DNA from: RUG12783 sp946409545
GTDB taxonomy: Bacteria; Bacillota_I; Bacilli_A; RF39; UBA660
NCBI GenBank assembly: GCA_946409545.1
Contig: CAMJWT010000004.1
Span: forward strand, 22,351-86,350
DNA: 64,000 nucleotides
Direction: 5' to 3'
Shown piece by piece: positions 43,677-53,474 of the stretch. Both the position numbers and the translations under genes were made by a program. Position 1 is the stretch's first letter. Every line of letters begins with the position of its first letter. The notes beneath the pieces were generated by a model that saw only the letters and a list, made by a program, of their open reading frames with translations, was not told the origin of the DNA and made no database searches.

Positions 43677-45821
43677 TATATTATTTGGATTAAAATCAAT
43701 TTCTATTCTTATTTTACTATTACCTTTATAATGATCTATTAAATTACGTAATATATCTTTTAAATTTAATTCTTGTTTATACTTAATTAATACTCCAAAA
43801 CGACATATATTGTTTATCTTAAAAGGAACACAAGGTGTTGGACCTAGAATATCAAAGTTAGATAATTGCATTTTAAGTAAGTTAGTAATTCTATTAACTT
43901 CTTTGGATAAATATTCATAATCTTTGGATTTAACTATAACATAAGATAAATAAAAGTATGGTGGATACTTACTATCACGTCTTATTTTCATTTCTTCATT
44001 ATAAAAATTTAAATAATCATTTTTGCTAGCAAGATTAATAGCATAATGATCACTATTATAAGTTTGAATAATGACTTCACCAGGTTTCGTACTTCTTCCA
44101 CTTCTTCCTGATACTTGTGACAAAAGTTCAAACGTTCTTTCAGGACTCTTATATGATGGAATAAATAAACTTGTATCGGCATTTATGACACCAACAAGAG
44201 TTACATTAGGAAAATCAAGTCCTTTACTAATCATTTGTGTTCCAAGAAGAATATCATACTTTTGATTTTTAAAATCATTAATAATCTTTTCATGACTTCC
44301 TTTTTTAGTTGTAGTATCAAGATCCATTCTAACTACTCTGGCATTAAATAAAGATTTTATTTCTTCTTCTATTCTTTCGGTTCCTGTTCCACTTTCTTTA
44401 AGAGATTTTGTGTGGCATGTAGGACATTCCACTGGCTTATTAATAGCAAGACCACAATAATGACATCTTAAAATATCTTTACTTTTATGATAAGTATAAC
44501 TAATATCGCAATGAGGACATTTTAAAACACTTCCACACATTTCACACATAATGCTACTAGAGTACCCTCTTCGATTTATTAAAAGAATAATTTGTTCATG
44601 ACTCCTTAATCTATCAAATATGGCATTATATAGTTTTTCACTAAAAGAAGTTTTATTAATTCTTTTTTCTTTTGTCATATCACATATATTAACTTTAGGA
44701 AGAGTGGCATTAACTCGATTTTTTAAGACTAATAATTCATATATATGTTTTTGACATTTAGCGAAATGCATAATATCAGGAGTGGCACTTCCTAATAAAA
44801 GAGGACAATTATGATATTGACTTCGAACTTCTGCTACATTAATAGCGTCATATTTAGGCATATTTTCTTGCTTATAAGTATCAGAGTGACATTCATCAAT
44901 AATAATGATTCCAATATTAGATAGAGGTGCAAAAATAGCGCTTCTTGCTCCAATTACGATATCTACTTCACCTCTTGTGATTTTTCTATATTCATCATAT
45001 TTCTCACCATCAGATAAACCTGAATGTAAGATAGCTATTCTTTTAAAATGTTTTCGAAAACGCATTTCAATTTGCGTTGTTAAAGTTATTTCTGGAACTA
45101 ATAATAAAGCTTGTTTACCTTCTTTTATTACTTTATCAATGATTTCCATATAACATATTGTTTTACCACTACCAGTTACTCCAAATAATAAATATTTATT
45201 ATTACTGTTTAAATTATCACAAACTTTATTTACAACACTTTCTTGTTCTTCTGTTAAAGTAAACTTTTCTTCTTCTTGTTCTTCTTTTTGATAACGATAA
45301 TATTCTTCTTTTACTTTTTTAACAACATCTTTCTTTAATAAAGTATCTACGCTACTATTAATCTTTTTTAATTCACTATAAAGTACCTTCTTATGAATTC
45401 TTAAATAACTCATAACTTCTTCTTGTTTACTAGTTAACTCATTTGTGTCATTATTAATTATTACATAATCAACATATTTAGTATTATCTCCTACTTTATG
45501 ATTAGCTTTTAAAGCTTTAGGTAACATAACTTGATATGAGCTTATTAAAGTAGATACCGTATCATAACTTATCTTTTTACCAAGCGTTAATAATTCGGAA
45601 TTTAGGATAGGTTCAGAGTCAACAACATCAATTATTTCTTTAATATCATAATCATCTTCTACACTATCTTTAATTTTTAAAACAAATCCTTCTAGTTTTT
45701 GTGTTGAAAAAGGAACTAGTACACGACATCCTACCAAAACCTCTAAATTAGAAGGAATCTTATATGTAAAAGTTTTATCAATATTAAAATTAGATAGTTC
45801 TACTAAAACATCACAATACAT
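43674..45821 (-). CDS. priA: Primosomal helicase PriA
   Basis: A 715-residue 3'-5' DNA helicase for replication restart. Order: DNA-binding N-terminal region (~1-180), helicase with Walker A GVTGSGKT and DECH box (IIIIDECHSD), a zinc-binding insertion with four CXXC pairs (CEMCGSVLKCPHC..CHYC..CPTC), the second helicase lobe (GTGTERIEEE, GTQMISKGLDFPNVTLVG, QVSGRSGRS) and the C-terminal domain. GGAGGAATT is spaced correctly for the ATG at 45821, so the 5-residue longer frame is rejected. It lies after dnaB, a functional partner in the same primosome. Confidence 0.96.
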   Translation of the reverse strand: MYCDVLVELSNFNIDKTFTYKIPSNLEVLVGCRVLVPFSTQKLEGFVLKIKDSVEDDYDIKEIIDVVDSEPILNSELLTLGKKISYDTVSTLISSYQVMLPKALKANHKVGDNTKYVDYVIINNDTNELTSKQEEVMSYLRIHKKVLYSELKKINSSVDTLLKKDVVKKVKEEYYRYQKEEQEEEKFTLTEEQESVVNKVCDNLNSNNKYLLFGVTGSGKTICYMEIIDKVIKEGKQALLLVPEITLTTQIEMRFRKHFKRIAILHSGLSDGEKYDEYRKITRGEVDIVIGARSAIFAPLSNIGIIIIDECHSDTYKQENMPKYDAINVAEVRSQYHNCPLLLGSATPDIMHFAKCQKHIYELLVLKNRVNATLPKVNICDMTKEKRINKTSFSEKLYNAIFDRLRSHEQIILLINRRGYSSSIMCEMCGSVLKCPHCDISYTYHKSKDILRCHYCGLAINKPVECPTCHTKSLKESGTGTERIEEEIKSLFNARVVRMDLDTTTKKGSHEKIINDFKNQKYDILLGTQMISKGLDFPNVTLVGVINADTSLFIPSYKSPERTFELLSQVSGRSGRSTKPGEVIIQTYNSDHYAINLASKNDYLNFYNEEMKIRRDSKYPPYFYLSYVIVKSKDYEYLSKEVNRITNLLKMQLSNFDILGPTPCVPFKINNICRFGVLIKYKQELNLKDILRNLIDHYKGNSKIRIEIDFNPNNI

Positions 45822-45856
45822 AATTCCTCCAATCATTATTATTTTATCATAAAATA

Positions 45857-45890
45857 AAAAAAGTTTATCGAATTAGACAAACCTTTTTAA
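45857..45890 (-). terminator. Intrinsic terminator of dnaB
   Basis: Stem GTTTGTC/GATAAAC extended by AAA/TTT across a bulge, followed by a T-run on the minus strand, at the dnaB stop codon. Confidence 0.7.
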
Positions 45891-47170
45891 TCAAAATCTT
45901 TAAGTAAATCTTCAAGTTCTTTTGTGTTTTCTTTATTTAAATCAATCTTTTTATTAAACCAAATAGGTTCTTTAACTTCTTCTTTTTTAACGACTTCTTT
46001 ATTTGTTTTCTTAACTGCAAGTTCTTTATAACTCTTATGTCTTTTCCTGCAATTATTCATCGCTTCTCTAACGGTATCAATATTTAATCTTTGCCATTCA
46101 CCAGCGATTTTTTCAATCATGTTTTTATCTAGTTTTTTATCGGCTACTTTAAGGACATAATCAATTAAGACATTAACAACCCCAGGTGATAATTTTTGAT
46201 TTAACATTAAGTTTTCAATTAATCTCTTATCACGATCTGTTGGTTCTTTATTACCTGATACACTACGTAAGAAATCAATAGGACTTACATTTTCAAAAGT
46301 GTGTACCATTTTATCTAAGTTACTATTACCACCATCAGGTTCTCTTAAATGCTCTGGTTGAACATTATAAATAAGCGTTGGTAATTTACCATTATTTTCA
46401 AATTGATAGTAATCTCTGCACATTCTTCTTAAATCAGATACATCAATCATTCCCTTTTCATTAATGGCATTTCTTACTAAACCTTGCATATTTAAATTAT
46501 CTATTTTATATAAATATGCTAGATATACAATTAAATCTAAAATATCATTATTAAAACATCTTTCACTAACCATTCCTTTAGGAATACCACTTATAATTAA
46601 ATTTAAATCAATATTACTATTTATTTCTAATTTTCTTGTTCTACTAGATATAATATTATCATTTGTTAGACTATACCCATTAACTGGAGTATATACTTCA
46701 TCAAAACTAGTTGTTATATCTTGATAATCTTTAATACTTACATTTTTTATTTTGTATTTATCAACAATATGTTCATATTCTACTTTACCTACATTATTAT
46801 ATAAAACATCATTTAAGATAGGATGATTCAAAAAGAGTCTAGCTTCAAGAGGTGCATATAAAACATATAAATAGTTTTTTATTTCATCTTCTTTATAAAA
46901 AGTTTTTAATAAACCAATTGCTTCTAATTTTTTTCTTGCTTCCACAATCGTATCTAAATTAGTCATCATAATACTCATTAAATGATGATGAGTATACTCG
47001 ATACTTTCAAGTTCTGAAGTAGATAAATCATTATATAAAGTTAGATACAAACTTACAGCTGTAAGTCCAATTATTGGTTGATATAATGATACTAAAACAT
47101 CTTTAGCTTGTGGTGTTAGAAAAGATCGATTAAATACTTTATAAGTATCTGCTGGTAAGATTGTTCTCAT
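45887..47170 (-). CDS. dnaB: DnaB/DnaD-type replication initiation protein
   Basis: A 427-residue protein of the Bacillus DnaB (primosome/membrane attachment) type, not the replicative helicase. The N-terminal winged-helix part (LTPQAKDVLVSLYQPIIGLTAVSLYLTLYN) and the C-terminal DnaB_2/DDBH2 domain (~300-385: NLMLNQKLSPGVVNVLIDYVLKV and EKIAGEWQRLNIDTVREAM) are both present. These proteins load the replicative helicase with DnaD and DnaI at oriC and after PriA. The usual neighbour dnaI is not next to it; priA is, separated by a terminator. AAGGAG precedes the ATG, and a -10 box touches the upstream terminator. Confidence 0.87.
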   Translation of the reverse strand: MRTILPADTYKVFNRSFLTPQAKDVLVSLYQPIIGLTAVSLYLTLYNDLSTSELESIEYTHHHLMSIMMTNLDTIVEARKKLEAIGLLKTFYKEDEIKNYLYVLYAPLEARLFLNHPILNDVLYNNVGKVEYEHIVDKYKIKNVSIKDYQDITTSFDEVYTPVNGYSLTNDNIISSRTRKLEINSNIDLNLIISGIPKGMVSERCFNNDILDLIVYLAYLYKIDNLNMQGLVRNAINEKGMIDVSDLRRMCRDYYQFENNGKLPTLIYNVQPEHLREPDGGNSNLDKMVHTFENVSPIDFLRSVSGNKEPTDRDKRLIENLMLNQKLSPGVVNVLIDYVLKVADKKLDKNMIEKIAGEWQRLNIDTVREAMNNCRKRHKSYKELAVKKTNKEVVKKEEVKEPIWFNKKIDLNKENTKELEDLLKDFD

Positions 47171-47188
47171 AACTTTCTCCTTAACATT

Positions 47189-47194
47189 ATTATA
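47189..47194 (-). promoter_or_regulatory. -10 box of dnaB fused to the upstream terminator
   Basis: Perfect TATAAT on the minus strand directly continuing the T-tract of the 47195-47226 terminator (TTTTATTTTATAAT). The leader is about 12 bases and consists mainly of the AAGGAG site. Confidence 0.5.
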
Positions 47195-47226
47195 AAATAA
47201 AAGAATAGTTTTGACTATTCTTTTAC
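47195..47226 (-). terminator. Intrinsic terminator of the glucosaminidase gene
   Basis: Inverted repeat AAAAGAATAGT/ACTATTCTTTT with loop and TTTTATTTTA on the minus strand. Confidence 0.85.
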
Positions 47227-47229
47227 ATT

Positions 47230-50200
47230 TTATTTCACAGTTAATTCAAGACGCATACGTCGATCTTCATTCATTTTAAGATTGATATTAAGAGCCTTAT
47301 TAATATCCGTATATTCTTGATAACTTAAATCTTTTATTTCACCATAATATGTTTCATTTTTAACTGTTTCCATAACATATATGATATATGTACCTTTATC
47401 TAATTTTTCTAGTTCTAATTTAGGTATTGTAACTTCAAACCATGCATATTTCTTATCACAATTATCAATAACTGCAGGACTAATTAAATAATCACCACTA
47501 GTTACTTTAGTATCAAAAGTATAACGTTTAAAGGTTTCTTTGTTTTCAAGTACAATACTTCTTTTAATATCATTTGCATTTTTATAAGATAAACCAATAT
47601 TATTACTTGTTCCTTTTAGATACAAGCCATTACTATTTTTAACTTCACTAATATAGTTATACATTGGATCTAACTTCTTTGGTACAGTTGTACTAATTAA
47701 AGAATCACGTACACTAAAGAGAATTGGACTATCTAATGTACCATAATCAACATCAATTAAGAATTCTCTTTCAAATCCTTTAGTTCTTCTTGTCATATCA
47801 ACATAAGCGATATTCGTGAAATATGTTTTAGCAGCATACTTACCATTAATAACTTTAATATAGATACGATAATCACCATTAGGAAGTTTATCTTTTGATA
47901 AATCTAGTTCACTCTTGAACCATCCACCACTATAGTTATATTCTTTATCATCATCAAGAGAACTCATCTCATATGGATAATCTTTCCAATTATTTAATTT
48001 AAAACTATATTCTTTATTATTGTTTTCATTAACAAAGATTAATTCATGAGTAACACTCTTGTTATCAATACCTTTAACTCCCATGAAACCACTTACAACA
48101 AAAGTATTATCTTTTTTGTGATTAAAGGAATCAAACATAAATAAACTATTAGCAGAAGTATATTCATAAATATTTACAGTAATTGTTTTGGTAACTGTAT
48201 TTTTATAAGAATCTGTTAATGAATATGTAACACTATAATTACCTTTTTTATTTACATTAACATTATTACTAACTACTTTAATACTACTTGTAATATTACC
48301 ATCTTCAAGATCAGCACCCGTTACTCCACTTAATGGATTAAAAGTAGATCCAACAGGCATACTCTTATCACTAGCATTAATTACTGGTGGATTATCTCGA
48401 TATAATACTTCAACTTTGATACTTTTTGTAACCGTATTACTATAAGAATCTGTTAGAGAGTAAGTAACATCATATGATCCCATCTTTTCAACATTGATAT
48501 TATTACTTATAACTCTTATTCTTGATGTAATATCACCATCCTCAGTATCAGTTCCTGTTACCCCTTCTAAAATATCATATTCATCAAACATATATATTTG
48601 TTTATTAGATGCATTTATTGAAGGAGCTTTATCATTTAAATTAGTTCGATCTTTTGTAAATGTTATATTACCAGTTGTTGAATCAAGATAACCATATTTA
48701 ATACTACCACTATTTTGAATTTGTAATTTTAAATATATTTTATTATCACGAGTTTCATATGATACTATTGGTATTTGATTATTGGTATAAATCTTTAAAT
48801 TTTCTTTTCCATCAATACTATCAAGAGATGAAATATAACTACCTTCTTTATCAATAGACACTTTTAATAAATCACGATTAACTATTTCAACATTTTTACC
48901 ACTTATCCAATGTTTTTGGAAAGTACCATAATTAGTTACAACTAAATAATTAACACCATCTTTTTCTTTAGCTTCTTTAATAATTGTTACAAAAGAGTTT
49001 TTAACTAAAGTACCTTTTTTGGTTAAAAGAGTTGATGATGTATAAAAATCAGTATTATCAATTAAATAACCAATTTTATAATTTGTTTCTTTACTAGTAC
49101 CCATAAAAGTATAAGTAAAATCATCAACATCTTTCTTTAATAAAGCTGGTGAATTATACTTATTATTTGTTTTAGTAGCAGTATTAGCTTTTATAAAATA
49201 ACTTGAATGAACATACATTACACCATTCCAATTATATTTAGGATAACTAGAACTAGATGCAATGGTTTTACCATTATCATCAATATTTAAATCTGATTGT
49301 ACTTTATACCATACATCACTATTATTTACTTTTTCACCTTTAACTTCTTCTAAAAGAACAAATGGTGTTCCTGCTGCTTTAATTGTTTGAATAGCAGTTG
49401 ATGATGTATTAGCTTCTTTTCTTGCTTTAATATTGGTACCATTAGAAATAATAATTTGATAATAGTTATAATCTTTCATACCATTATCACGGTCAAATGA
49501 ATAATAGTAACTTGCTGCTTTCTCTCCCCAATATACATCACTTGCATAAGCTCTATTCATACCGGTTTCTTTATTACCAAAATGACTACCATTATAACGC
49601 CAATCAGTTGGTTCTGCATAACCATAGTTAATATATGAATAAGCATGATAATCAATGTTATGAGATACTGATAAATAAACACTTGCTGATGAAAATGGTG
49701 TTGAATCATATGCCGAATGACCAAAAACATTATTTTTATATCTTGCGATTTGACTAGTACCTTTTGCTGATTCATTAAGAGATAGACTAAGCATTGAAAT
49801 CGCATTAGCACCATACTTTCTTTCACTATCCATAAAACTATCAGCTTCACCATAAAGAACAGAATAATTTGTTACTTTTTGTTTACCATAAATACTACCA
49901 ACAAACTTTAATTGATTACGGAAGTATGCATCAACATCATCAATTGTATAATTACTTCTTGTTCTATGTGGAAGATATTGATAGTAATTATAATATGGAT
50001 TACTCTTATTAATACTACGAGTATATTTATTATCACGATAATCATCAATTAAAGAATATAAACTATTATAAAAATAATTACCATCATAACTATAATAAGA
50101 TCCCGCACTAATATTACTTGGTTTAGGTCCAAGTCTTAATGACATTTGACTATAACCACTTTTTTGAATATTACTTGCAAAATAATGATATACATCACTA

Positions 50201-50736
50201 CTAGTGATTTTATAGTATGAAGTTGTTTTTACCCAAGAAACTGGAACTACAGCAATAACATCACCAGCTTTTATCCAACCACGATCACCACTTATTTTAA
50301 TTTTATATGAACTATTTGTATTATCATATTCAATCATCGCTGCATCAGTGCCACCATATGATGAACTATTATTCATATAGTTATCTTCAGTATCTGCTTT
50401 ATGAGTTGAATATGGGTAAATATTAGTTGTTACACTACTTCCACGGTCTAAATATAGTAAAGCATATTTGGCATCCACAATTTTAGAATTAGTAACACTT
50501 TCATTAATGATTATTAAATCTTTTTCACTATTAGTAGACATACTTGATTTTGCTGATAAATAATCTTCATGACAGGTAACTGTTTCAATACTACCATCAC
50601 TTTTAGCAATGGCAAGTTCATATTTAGGACATACTTTTCTTCCTGTTAGGTCTTTACTATCATGCGTTAACGCCGAAACATTAGTGTACAAAAAAAGTGA
50701 CATAACAAAAGAAATAATTATTATTATTTTTTTCAT
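47230..50736 (-). CDS. Secreted glucosaminidase-like autolysin with SH3-like and DUF5011 domains
   Basis: An 1168-residue exported protein with a signal peptide (1-22, ending SALT). Residues ~245-400 resemble bacterial N-acetylglucosaminidases: SERKYGANAISMLSLSLNES with the likely catalytic Glu, then GTSQIARYKNNVFGHSAYD and SSASVYLSVSHNIDYH. An SH3-like wall-binding segment follows (~430-520; NGTNIKARKEANTSSTAIQT). Two adjacent DUF5011 Ig-like domains (~705-865) with the near-identical SYDVTYSLTDSYSNTVTKSI and NYSVTYSLTDSYKNTVTKTI. The C-terminal ~300 residues are beta-rich and of unknown class. It probably cleaves peptidoglycan glycan strands. No wall-sorting signal. The ribosome site is GGTGAT. 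Confidence 0.85.
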   Translation of the reverse strand: MKKIIIIISFVMSLFLYTNVSALTHDSKDLTGRKVCPKYELAIAKSDGSIETVTCHEDYLSAKSSMSTNSEKDLIIINESVTNSKIVDAKYALLYLDRGSSVTTNIYPYSTHKADTEDNYMNNSSSYGGTDAAMIEYDNTNSSYKIKISGDRGWIKAGDVIAVVPVSWVKTTSYYKITSSDVYHYFASNIQKSGYSQMSLRLGPKPSNISAGSYYSYDGNYFYNSLYSLIDDYRDNKYTRSINKSNPYYNYYQYLPHRTRSNYTIDDVDAYFRNQLKFVGSIYGKQKVTNYSVLYGEADSFMDSERKYGANAISMLSLSLNESAKGTSQIARYKNNVFGHSAYDSTPFSSASVYLSVSHNIDYHAYSYINYGYAEPTDWRYNGSHFGNKETGMNRAYASDVYWGEKAASYYYSFDRDNGMKDYNYYQIIISNGTNIKARKEANTSSTAIQTIKAAGTPFVLLEEVKGEKVNNSDVWYKVQSDLNIDDNGKTIASSSSYPKYNWNGVMYVHSSYFIKANTATKTNNKYNSPALLKKDVDDFTYTFMGTSKETNYKIGYLIDNTDFYTSSTLLTKKGTLVKNSFVTIIKEAKEKDGVNYLVVTNYGTFQKHWISGKNVEIVNRDLLKVSIDKEGSYISSLDSIDGKENLKIYTNNQIPIVSYETRDNKIYLKLQIQNSGSIKYGYLDSTTGNITFTKDRTNLNDKAPSINASNKQIYMFDEYDILEGVTGTDTEDGDITSRIRVISNNINVEKMGSYDVTYSLTDSYSNTVTKSIKVEVLYRDNPPVINASDKSMPVGSTFNPLSGVTGADLEDGNITSSIKVVSNNVNVNKKGNYSVTYSLTDSYKNTVTKTITVNIYEYTSANSLFMFDSFNHKKDNTFVVSGFMGVKGIDNKSVTHELIFVNENNNKEYSFKLNNWKDYPYEMSSLDDDKEYNYSGGWFKSELDLSKDKLPNGDYRIYIKVINGKYAAKTYFTNIAYVDMTRRTKGFEREFLIDVDYGTLDSPILFSVRDSLISTTVPKKLDPMYNYISEVKNSNGLYLKGTSNNIGLSYKNANDIKRSIVLENKETFKRYTFDTKVTSGDYLISPAVIDNCDKKYAWFEVTIPKLELEKLDKGTYIIYVMETVKNETYYGEIKDLSYQEYTDINKALNINLKMNEDRRMRLELTVK

Positions 50737-50834
50737 TATATCACCTACTTTCTTTATTATATTATATCAAAGATATAATATGAATACTTTACCATAGGCA
50801 AAATACGTAAATTTTTTTTGTAAATATTTGTAAA

Positions 50835-51071
50835 CTATTCAGGAATCGTAAATTCTTCTAATTTACCATCTTCAGTTAATATTTTATTAACCGATTCTGA
50901 TACTTCTTTTAATTTTGTATCACATTCTTTTGATAACTTATAAGCTTTATTAAACTTTTCTAAAGCATCATCAAGCGCTACATTACCACTTTCAAGATCA
51001 TGAACAATTTGTTCTAGTTCTTTAATGTTCTCTTCAAAATTTATTTTTTCTTTCTTATCTTTCTTTTCCAT
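50835..51071 (-). CDS. xseB: Exodeoxyribonuclease VII small subunit
   Basis: A 78-residue XseB. After a Lys-rich start the core pattern is NFEENIKELEQIVHDLESGNVALDDALEKFNKAYKLSKECDTKL, the typical helical hairpin. It joins XseA in a complex that degrades single-stranded DNA. Its start overlaps the end of an unknown gene that separates it from xseA; in most bacteria the two subunit genes are directly adjacent. Confidence 0.95.
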   Translation of the reverse strand: MEKKDKKEKINFEENIKELEQIVHDLESGNVALDDALEKFNKAYKLSKECDTKLKEVSESVNKILTEDGKLEEFTIPE

Positions 51072-51666
51072 TATTCTCTCCTTTTATATCATTAATAAGT
51101 TTATTATTACGATATTCAATATATCTTTGTTCTTGAGGACTTTCAATTTTTACTTTTAAATATTTTTTAGGTAATAAATCAAGATAACTATCAATATCAC
51201 TACCTTGACTAAAGAATTCTTTTATAAATTGATCAAGATTTATATCACCATTTTTAAAATAAATAGTTGTATCACTACAATCATCATAATTATATAGTTC
51301 AAATACATATTCATTTTGATACATTTTATGTCTTAATAATAAATTATTTAGATTCATAAACATTTCATGAACAATAACCTTCTTTTTAGTAACATCATAT
51401 ATATAATGAAAACTAAAGTCTTTATAAAAGATAACGATTGATAATGTTGTAACATTATTATGAACTTTTATTTCGATTAATTCTTTTCCATTATCAAGAT
51501 CAAATGAGAAATCTTCTAAGTCTTTTATATTACTTACATTTACTTTTGTTCCTAAAGTTTTAATTGGATATAAATCACTAATTGTAAAAATTAAATATTC
51601 TAAGTAATCAAGATCAATTTTATCAATTTCTTCTTTAGTTAATTTTTCTAAACCATTAATGATCAT
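51055..51666 (-). CDS. Unknown protein encoded between xseA and xseB
   Basis: A 203-residue cytoplasmic protein. The ATG at 51666 follows GGAGAAAGAAA with good spacing and lies inside the end of xseA (11-base overlap); its own end overlaps xseB by 17 bases. It is therefore part of one tightly coupled nusB-xseA-X-xseB run. The sequence is alternating beta and helical (TLSIVIFYKDFSFHYIYDV, KKKVIVHEMFMNLNNLLLRH) with many Asp, Tyr and Lys. There is no motif or membrane segment that I recognise. An accessory role for ExoVII is possible from position only. Confidence 0.75.
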   Translation of the reverse strand: MIINGLEKLTKEEIDKIDLDYLEYLIFTISDLYPIKTLGTKVNVSNIKDLEDFSFDLDNGKELIEIKVHNNVTTLSIVIFYKDFSFHYIYDVTKKKVIVHEMFMNLNNLLLRHKMYQNEYVFELYNYDDCSDTTIYFKNGDINLDQFIKEFFSQGSDIDSYLDLLPKKYLKVKIESPQEQRYIEYRNNKLINDIKGENNGKER

Positions 51667-53005
51667 TTTCTTTCTCCTTGATATCAATTACTTTACTAAC
51701 TAATATTCCATCATATAACTCACTATTAATAGTATTATCAAGAGATACATCTTTAATACTACGAATGGGATTATCATTAACTTTTGTAATAGAATAACCT
51801 CTTTTTAATGTTGTTATAGGATTTAATACTTCTAGTTTACTTAAAAGATTAACATATCTATTTTTATTATCATCAATATTTTTATTAATTGATAATTTAA
51901 GTCTTTTAACTAAATCGTTATAATTATAAGCTTTATCAATAAATAACATTTGAGGATTTTTAAAAATAAAACTACTTTTTAATTTATTTAATCTTTCAGT
52001 ATTAAAAGTAATAATATTATTAATTACCATTATTAATCTTTCATATAAATGATCAAAGTTTTGTTCTAACTTTTCATATAAAGACATTGGATTTTTTAAA
52101 ATATAACTTTCTTGATATCGTTTTAAGATTTGTCTATCATTTTCAATAATATTTAAAATAGCTTTCGTATTACGTTTATTCATTTGATTAAAATAAACAA
52201 GTAAGTCTTCTCTTGATGGTACAGCCATCTCAGCTGCTCCTGTTGGGGTTGGTGCTCTTAGATCAGCTACAAAGTCACTAATTGTAAAATCGATTTCATG
52301 GCCAACACCACTTATTATTGGTATTTCACTATCATAAATAGCACGAGCAACAATCTCTTCATTAAAAGGCCATAAGTCTTCAATAGATCCACCACCACGA
52401 CCTAAGATAATAACATCCAAGGGATAAGTATTAGCTAGTCTTATCTTTTTTACAATATCATCTTTTGCTAGTTCACCTTGAACAAGAGCTGGAAAAAGAA
52501 TAGTTTCACAAAGAGGAAATCTTCTTTTAATTGTTGATAATATATCACGAATAGCTGCTCCCGTTGGGGCCGTAATAATACCTACTCTCATAGGAATCTT
52601 AGGTATAGGCTTTTTATGTTCTTCTCTAAATAAACCTTCTTTTTCTAACTTTTCTTGTAATTGTTTAAAAGCAAGATATAGGTTACCTAAACCATCTTCC
52701 ATCATATCAGATACATAAACTTGATAATTACCTGTTGCTTCATAAACACCTATTTTACATTCAACAAGAACTTTCATACCATCTGTTGGTACAAACTTAA
52801 TTTTACTTGCTGAACTACTAAACATAATAGCGTTAATTCTACTATATTCATCCTTCAAAGTAAAATAAAAATGTCCTCTTGTATGAGCTTTAAAATTAGA
52901 TATTTCTCCACGTAGATAAATTTTCTCTAAATTAGCATCACTTTCTAATTTATATTTAATATATCTTGTTAATTGAGTTACTGTTATATATTTCTCATTC
53001 TGCAT
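51656..53005 (-). CDS. xseA: Exodeoxyribonuclease VII large subunit
   Basis: A 449-residue full-length XseA: N-terminal OB-fold (YITVTQLTRYIKYKLESD..IYLRGEISNFKAH..GHFYFTLKD), the catalytic central domain (RVGIITAPTGAAIRDI, DVIILGRGGGSIEDLWPFNEE, PIISGVGHEIDFTISDFVADLRAPTPTGAAE) and the long coiled coil with the closing GYSI segment. It digests single-stranded DNA to oligonucleotides. It overlaps nusB by 11 bases and the unknown gene by 11, giving a compact operon. Confidence 0.97.
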   Translation of the reverse strand: MQNEKYITVTQLTRYIKYKLESDANLEKIYLRGEISNFKAHTRGHFYFTLKDEYSRINAIMFSSSASKIKFVPTDGMKVLVECKIGVYEATGNYQVYVSDMMEDGLGNLYLAFKQLQEKLEKEGLFREEHKKPIPKIPMRVGIITAPTGAAIRDILSTIKRRFPLCETILFPALVQGELAKDDIVKKIRLANTYPLDVIILGRGGGSIEDLWPFNEEIVARAIYDSEIPIISGVGHEIDFTISDFVADLRAPTPTGAAEMAVPSREDLLVYFNQMNKRNTKAILNIIENDRQILKRYQESYILKNPMSLYEKLEQNFDHLYERLIMVINNIITFNTERLNKLKSSFIFKNPQMLFIDKAYNYNDLVKRLKLSINKNIDDNKNRYVNLLSKLEVLNPITTLKRGYSITKVNDNPIRSIKDVSLDNTINSELYDGILVSKVIDIKEKENDH

Positions 53006-53411
53006 TATCTTCTATTTCCTCATGATAAATCTTATCAAGGCAAGCATTAATCATATTAGTTACTTTTGGATCACTATATTTATGTGATAATTCAATAGCT
53101 TCATTAATAGCAACAATCTTTGGTGTCTCTGTATGCATAAGTTCATAAATAGCCATACTTAAAATAGCCTTATCAACTTTTGATAAACGATCAATATCCC
53201 AATCAACTAAATATTTATTAGCAAGCTTAGATATCTCTTTTTGATTATTGATAACACCTGTAACTAATTCATATACAAAATCATTTTGAATTTCTATTTT
53301 TTCTTTTATTAATTCATTGATATCATATTTTATTCCGGCTTTTTCAAAGATATATATTTGATAAATAATATTTGAAGCCGCATCTCTTAATTCACTTCTT
53401 GTTTTTCCCAT
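52995..53411 (-). CDS. nusB: Transcription antitermination factor NusB
   Basis: A 138-residue NusB. The N-terminal helix (MGKTRSELRDAASNIIYQIYIF) and the signature C-terminal block (DRLSKVDKAILSMAIYELMH..PKIVAINEAIELSHKYSDPKVTNMINACLDKI) are typical. It works with NusE/S10 in rRNA antitermination. The ATG at 53411 fits the GGTGAT site 7 bases upstream, which rules out the TTG four codons earlier. First gene of the nusB-xseA-X-xseB operon. Confidence 0.94.
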   Translation of the reverse strand: MGKTRSELRDAASNIIYQIYIFEKAGIKYDINELIKEKIEIQNDFVYELVTGVINNQKEISKLANKYLVDWDIDRLSKVDKAILSMAIYELMHTETPKIVAINEAIELSHKYSDPKVTNMINACLDKIYHEEIEDNAE

Positions 53412-53427
53412 ATAAATCACCAACTAA

Positions 53428-53433
53428 ATTATA
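53428..53433 (-). promoter_or_regulatory. -10 box of the nusB operon next to a terminator
   Basis: Perfect TATAAT in TTGTATAAT, three to four bases after the T-tract of the 53437-53472 terminator. Expected leader is about 10 bases, essentially the GGTGAT site. Confidence 0.55.
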
Positions 53434-53436
53434 CAA

Positions 53437-53472
53437 TAAAAGATGAAAAAATACTATTTTTTTCATCTTTTA
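53437..53472 (-). terminator. Intrinsic terminator of the pseudopilin gene
   Basis: Long inverted repeat AAAAGATGAAAAAA/TTTTTTCATCTTTT with a 5-base loop and a short T-run on the minus strand. Confidence 0.85.
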
Positions 53473-53474
53473 TA

